A stretch of DNA of 64,000 bases from Asterias amurensis. Taxonomy: Eukaryota; Echinodermata; Asteroidea; Forcipulatida; Asteriidae. The stretch covers positions 21,122,001-21,186,000 of the forward strand of contig NC_092660.1 in assembly GCF_032118995.1 (NCBI RefSeq). Reading direction: 5' to 3'. Position 1 is the stretch's first letter, and the number at the start of each line of letters is the position of its first letter. A program made the translations under genes and the position numbers. Below the pieces are notes generated by a model that was not told the DNA's origin, searched no databases, and worked only from the letters and a program-made list of their open reading frames with translations. Below, piece after piece: positions 63,342 through 64,000 of this stretch.

Positions 63342-63436
63342 TGGGCGTGGTGGGGCATTTATACCAGGAACATCTTTTCATGTTCTCTCAACTGTGACTA
63401 ATTACTCCGGTGGAAAGTGTAATCTCATGTAAGTCC
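63321..63436 (-). repeat. DIRS right inverted terminal repeat
   Basis: 116 bp, the partner of 58719-58834. It lies upstream of the gag-like ORF and overlaps that ORF's longest possible 5' end, so it probably contains the promoter and leader. Confidence 0.93.
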
Positions 63437-63460
63437 GAAGTGGAGGTGATGACGAGGTGG

Positions 63461-64000
63461 AATTCAAAATGACGATGAAAGTGCTTGTCGTGCTCAGATT
63501 ACTTCTGTTGTTAAATGGTGCGAGGAAAACAATCTCATATTAAATGTAGACAAAACAAAAGAGTTGATTGTGGACTTCCGTAGGAAACATAAGAACATTA
63601 AAGAGCCTGTTTATATCCATGACAACGTTGTAGAACAAGTTGGTAGTTTTAAACTACTCGGTACGTACATTGCCAATGACCTTACTTGGAACATTAATTG
63701 CCATGAAATTCTGAAAAAGGCCCGTCAACGTTTATTCTTTTTACGTAAACTGAACTCATTTGGTGTTCGTAAGTGTATTTTAGTAAATTTTTACCGGGCT
63801 ATAATTGAAAGCATCCTTTGTTCATCCATCATTAATTGGTTTGGTCGTGTTTCTGCCAGTGATCTTCGCAAGCTGAATTCTGTTGTACGATCTGCAGAGA
63901 GGATTATCGGTGCTAGCCTGCCATCACTTGAATCAATCTATAGTCACAGAATGTGTAAACGCACTAGGTCTATAATGCAGGACGAGTTCTACCCAGCAGC
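63461..64000 (+). pseudogene. LINE reverse transcriptase C-terminal part, 3' of the DIRS insertion (runs off window)
   Basis: Directly after the DIRS right end one open frame encodes NDDESACRAQITSVVKWCEE, then the thumb-type segment with LILNVDKTKE, FKLLGTYI, SILCSSIINWFG and LRKLNSVVRSAERIIG, typical of CR1/L2/jockey-type LINEs. It continues the frame broken at 58655, showing that one element was split. The LINE 3' end is beyond the window. Confidence 0.9.

Larger units (their letters stand above)
58651..63465 (-). mobile_element. Complete DIRS-type (tyrosine recombinase) retrotransposon
   Basis: About 4.8 kb, all ORFs on the minus strand. It has 116-bp inverted terminal repeats (58719-58834 and 63321-63436), unique outer extensions, and an internal complementary region at 58905-59032 that is the reverse complement of the two outer ends joined at GAATTC (58978-58983). 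This layout defines DIRS elements, which integrate from a circle through a tyrosine recombinase and make no target duplication. AATTC is present at both borders (58651-58655 and 63461-63465). ORFs overlap in the usual order: gag-like, RT-RNase H, recombinase. All frames are open with catalytic residues in place. Confidence 0.95.

Overview
The window is nuclear DNA from an animal: split genes with GT-AG introns, introns and intergenic space packed with palindromic DNA elements, tRNA-derived SINE sequence, LINE remnants, minisatellites and a complete DIRS-type retrotransposon. There are no bacterial-style operons. The gene set and repeat types suit a marine invertebrate deuterostome, most likely an echinoderm (possibly a sea star). 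That placement is inference from overall character and was not tested by a search.

Three protein-coding genes can be built exon by exon with consistent splice phases. (1) Plus strand, 1224-4991: the last three coding exons of a class A (rhodopsin-like) peptide-type GPCR, whose 5' exons lie left of the window or are not recognisable in it. (2) Plus strand, 14058-26911: a complete six-exon, 286-residue TLC-domain membrane protein resembling TLCD4 (TMEM56). (3) Minus strand, 45861-34000: a complete eight-exon, 255-residue coiled-coil protein resembling CCDC152. All three are spread thin, with introns filled by repeats.

The clearest oddity is in the CCDC152-like gene. Two adjacent introns contain long tandem arrays whose units are copies of the 3' end of the neighbouring coding exon together with its 5' splice site: about 25 extra copies for exon 3 and about 14 for exon 2. 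Two more arrays (42 bp and 14 bp units) sit in intron 4. Other arrays lie 3' of the TLCD4-like gene (30 bp CCAAT-bearing units), between the two genes (111 bp and 19 bp units) and at 46375-55990.

The right end (56281-64000) is a LINE (endonuclease plus reverse transcriptase) interrupted inside its reverse transcriptase by a complete, apparently intact DIRS element of about 4.8 kb on the minus strand. Its gag-like, RT-RNase H and tyrosine recombinase ORFs, split inverted terminal repeats and internal complementary region are all visible. The insertion site can be read directly: the 5-bp AATTC is shared by both ends, the internal circle junction and the target.

Elsewhere there are many foldback elements that begin TTAAAGG and, where ends are preserved, are flanked by TTAA, plus several larger palindromes of 0.3 to 1.6 kb. 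Two related repeats of about 2.4 and 3.3 kb (46738-52505) carry arrays of palindromic CCGGAAGT sites. Stretches not listed hold no gene I can support.
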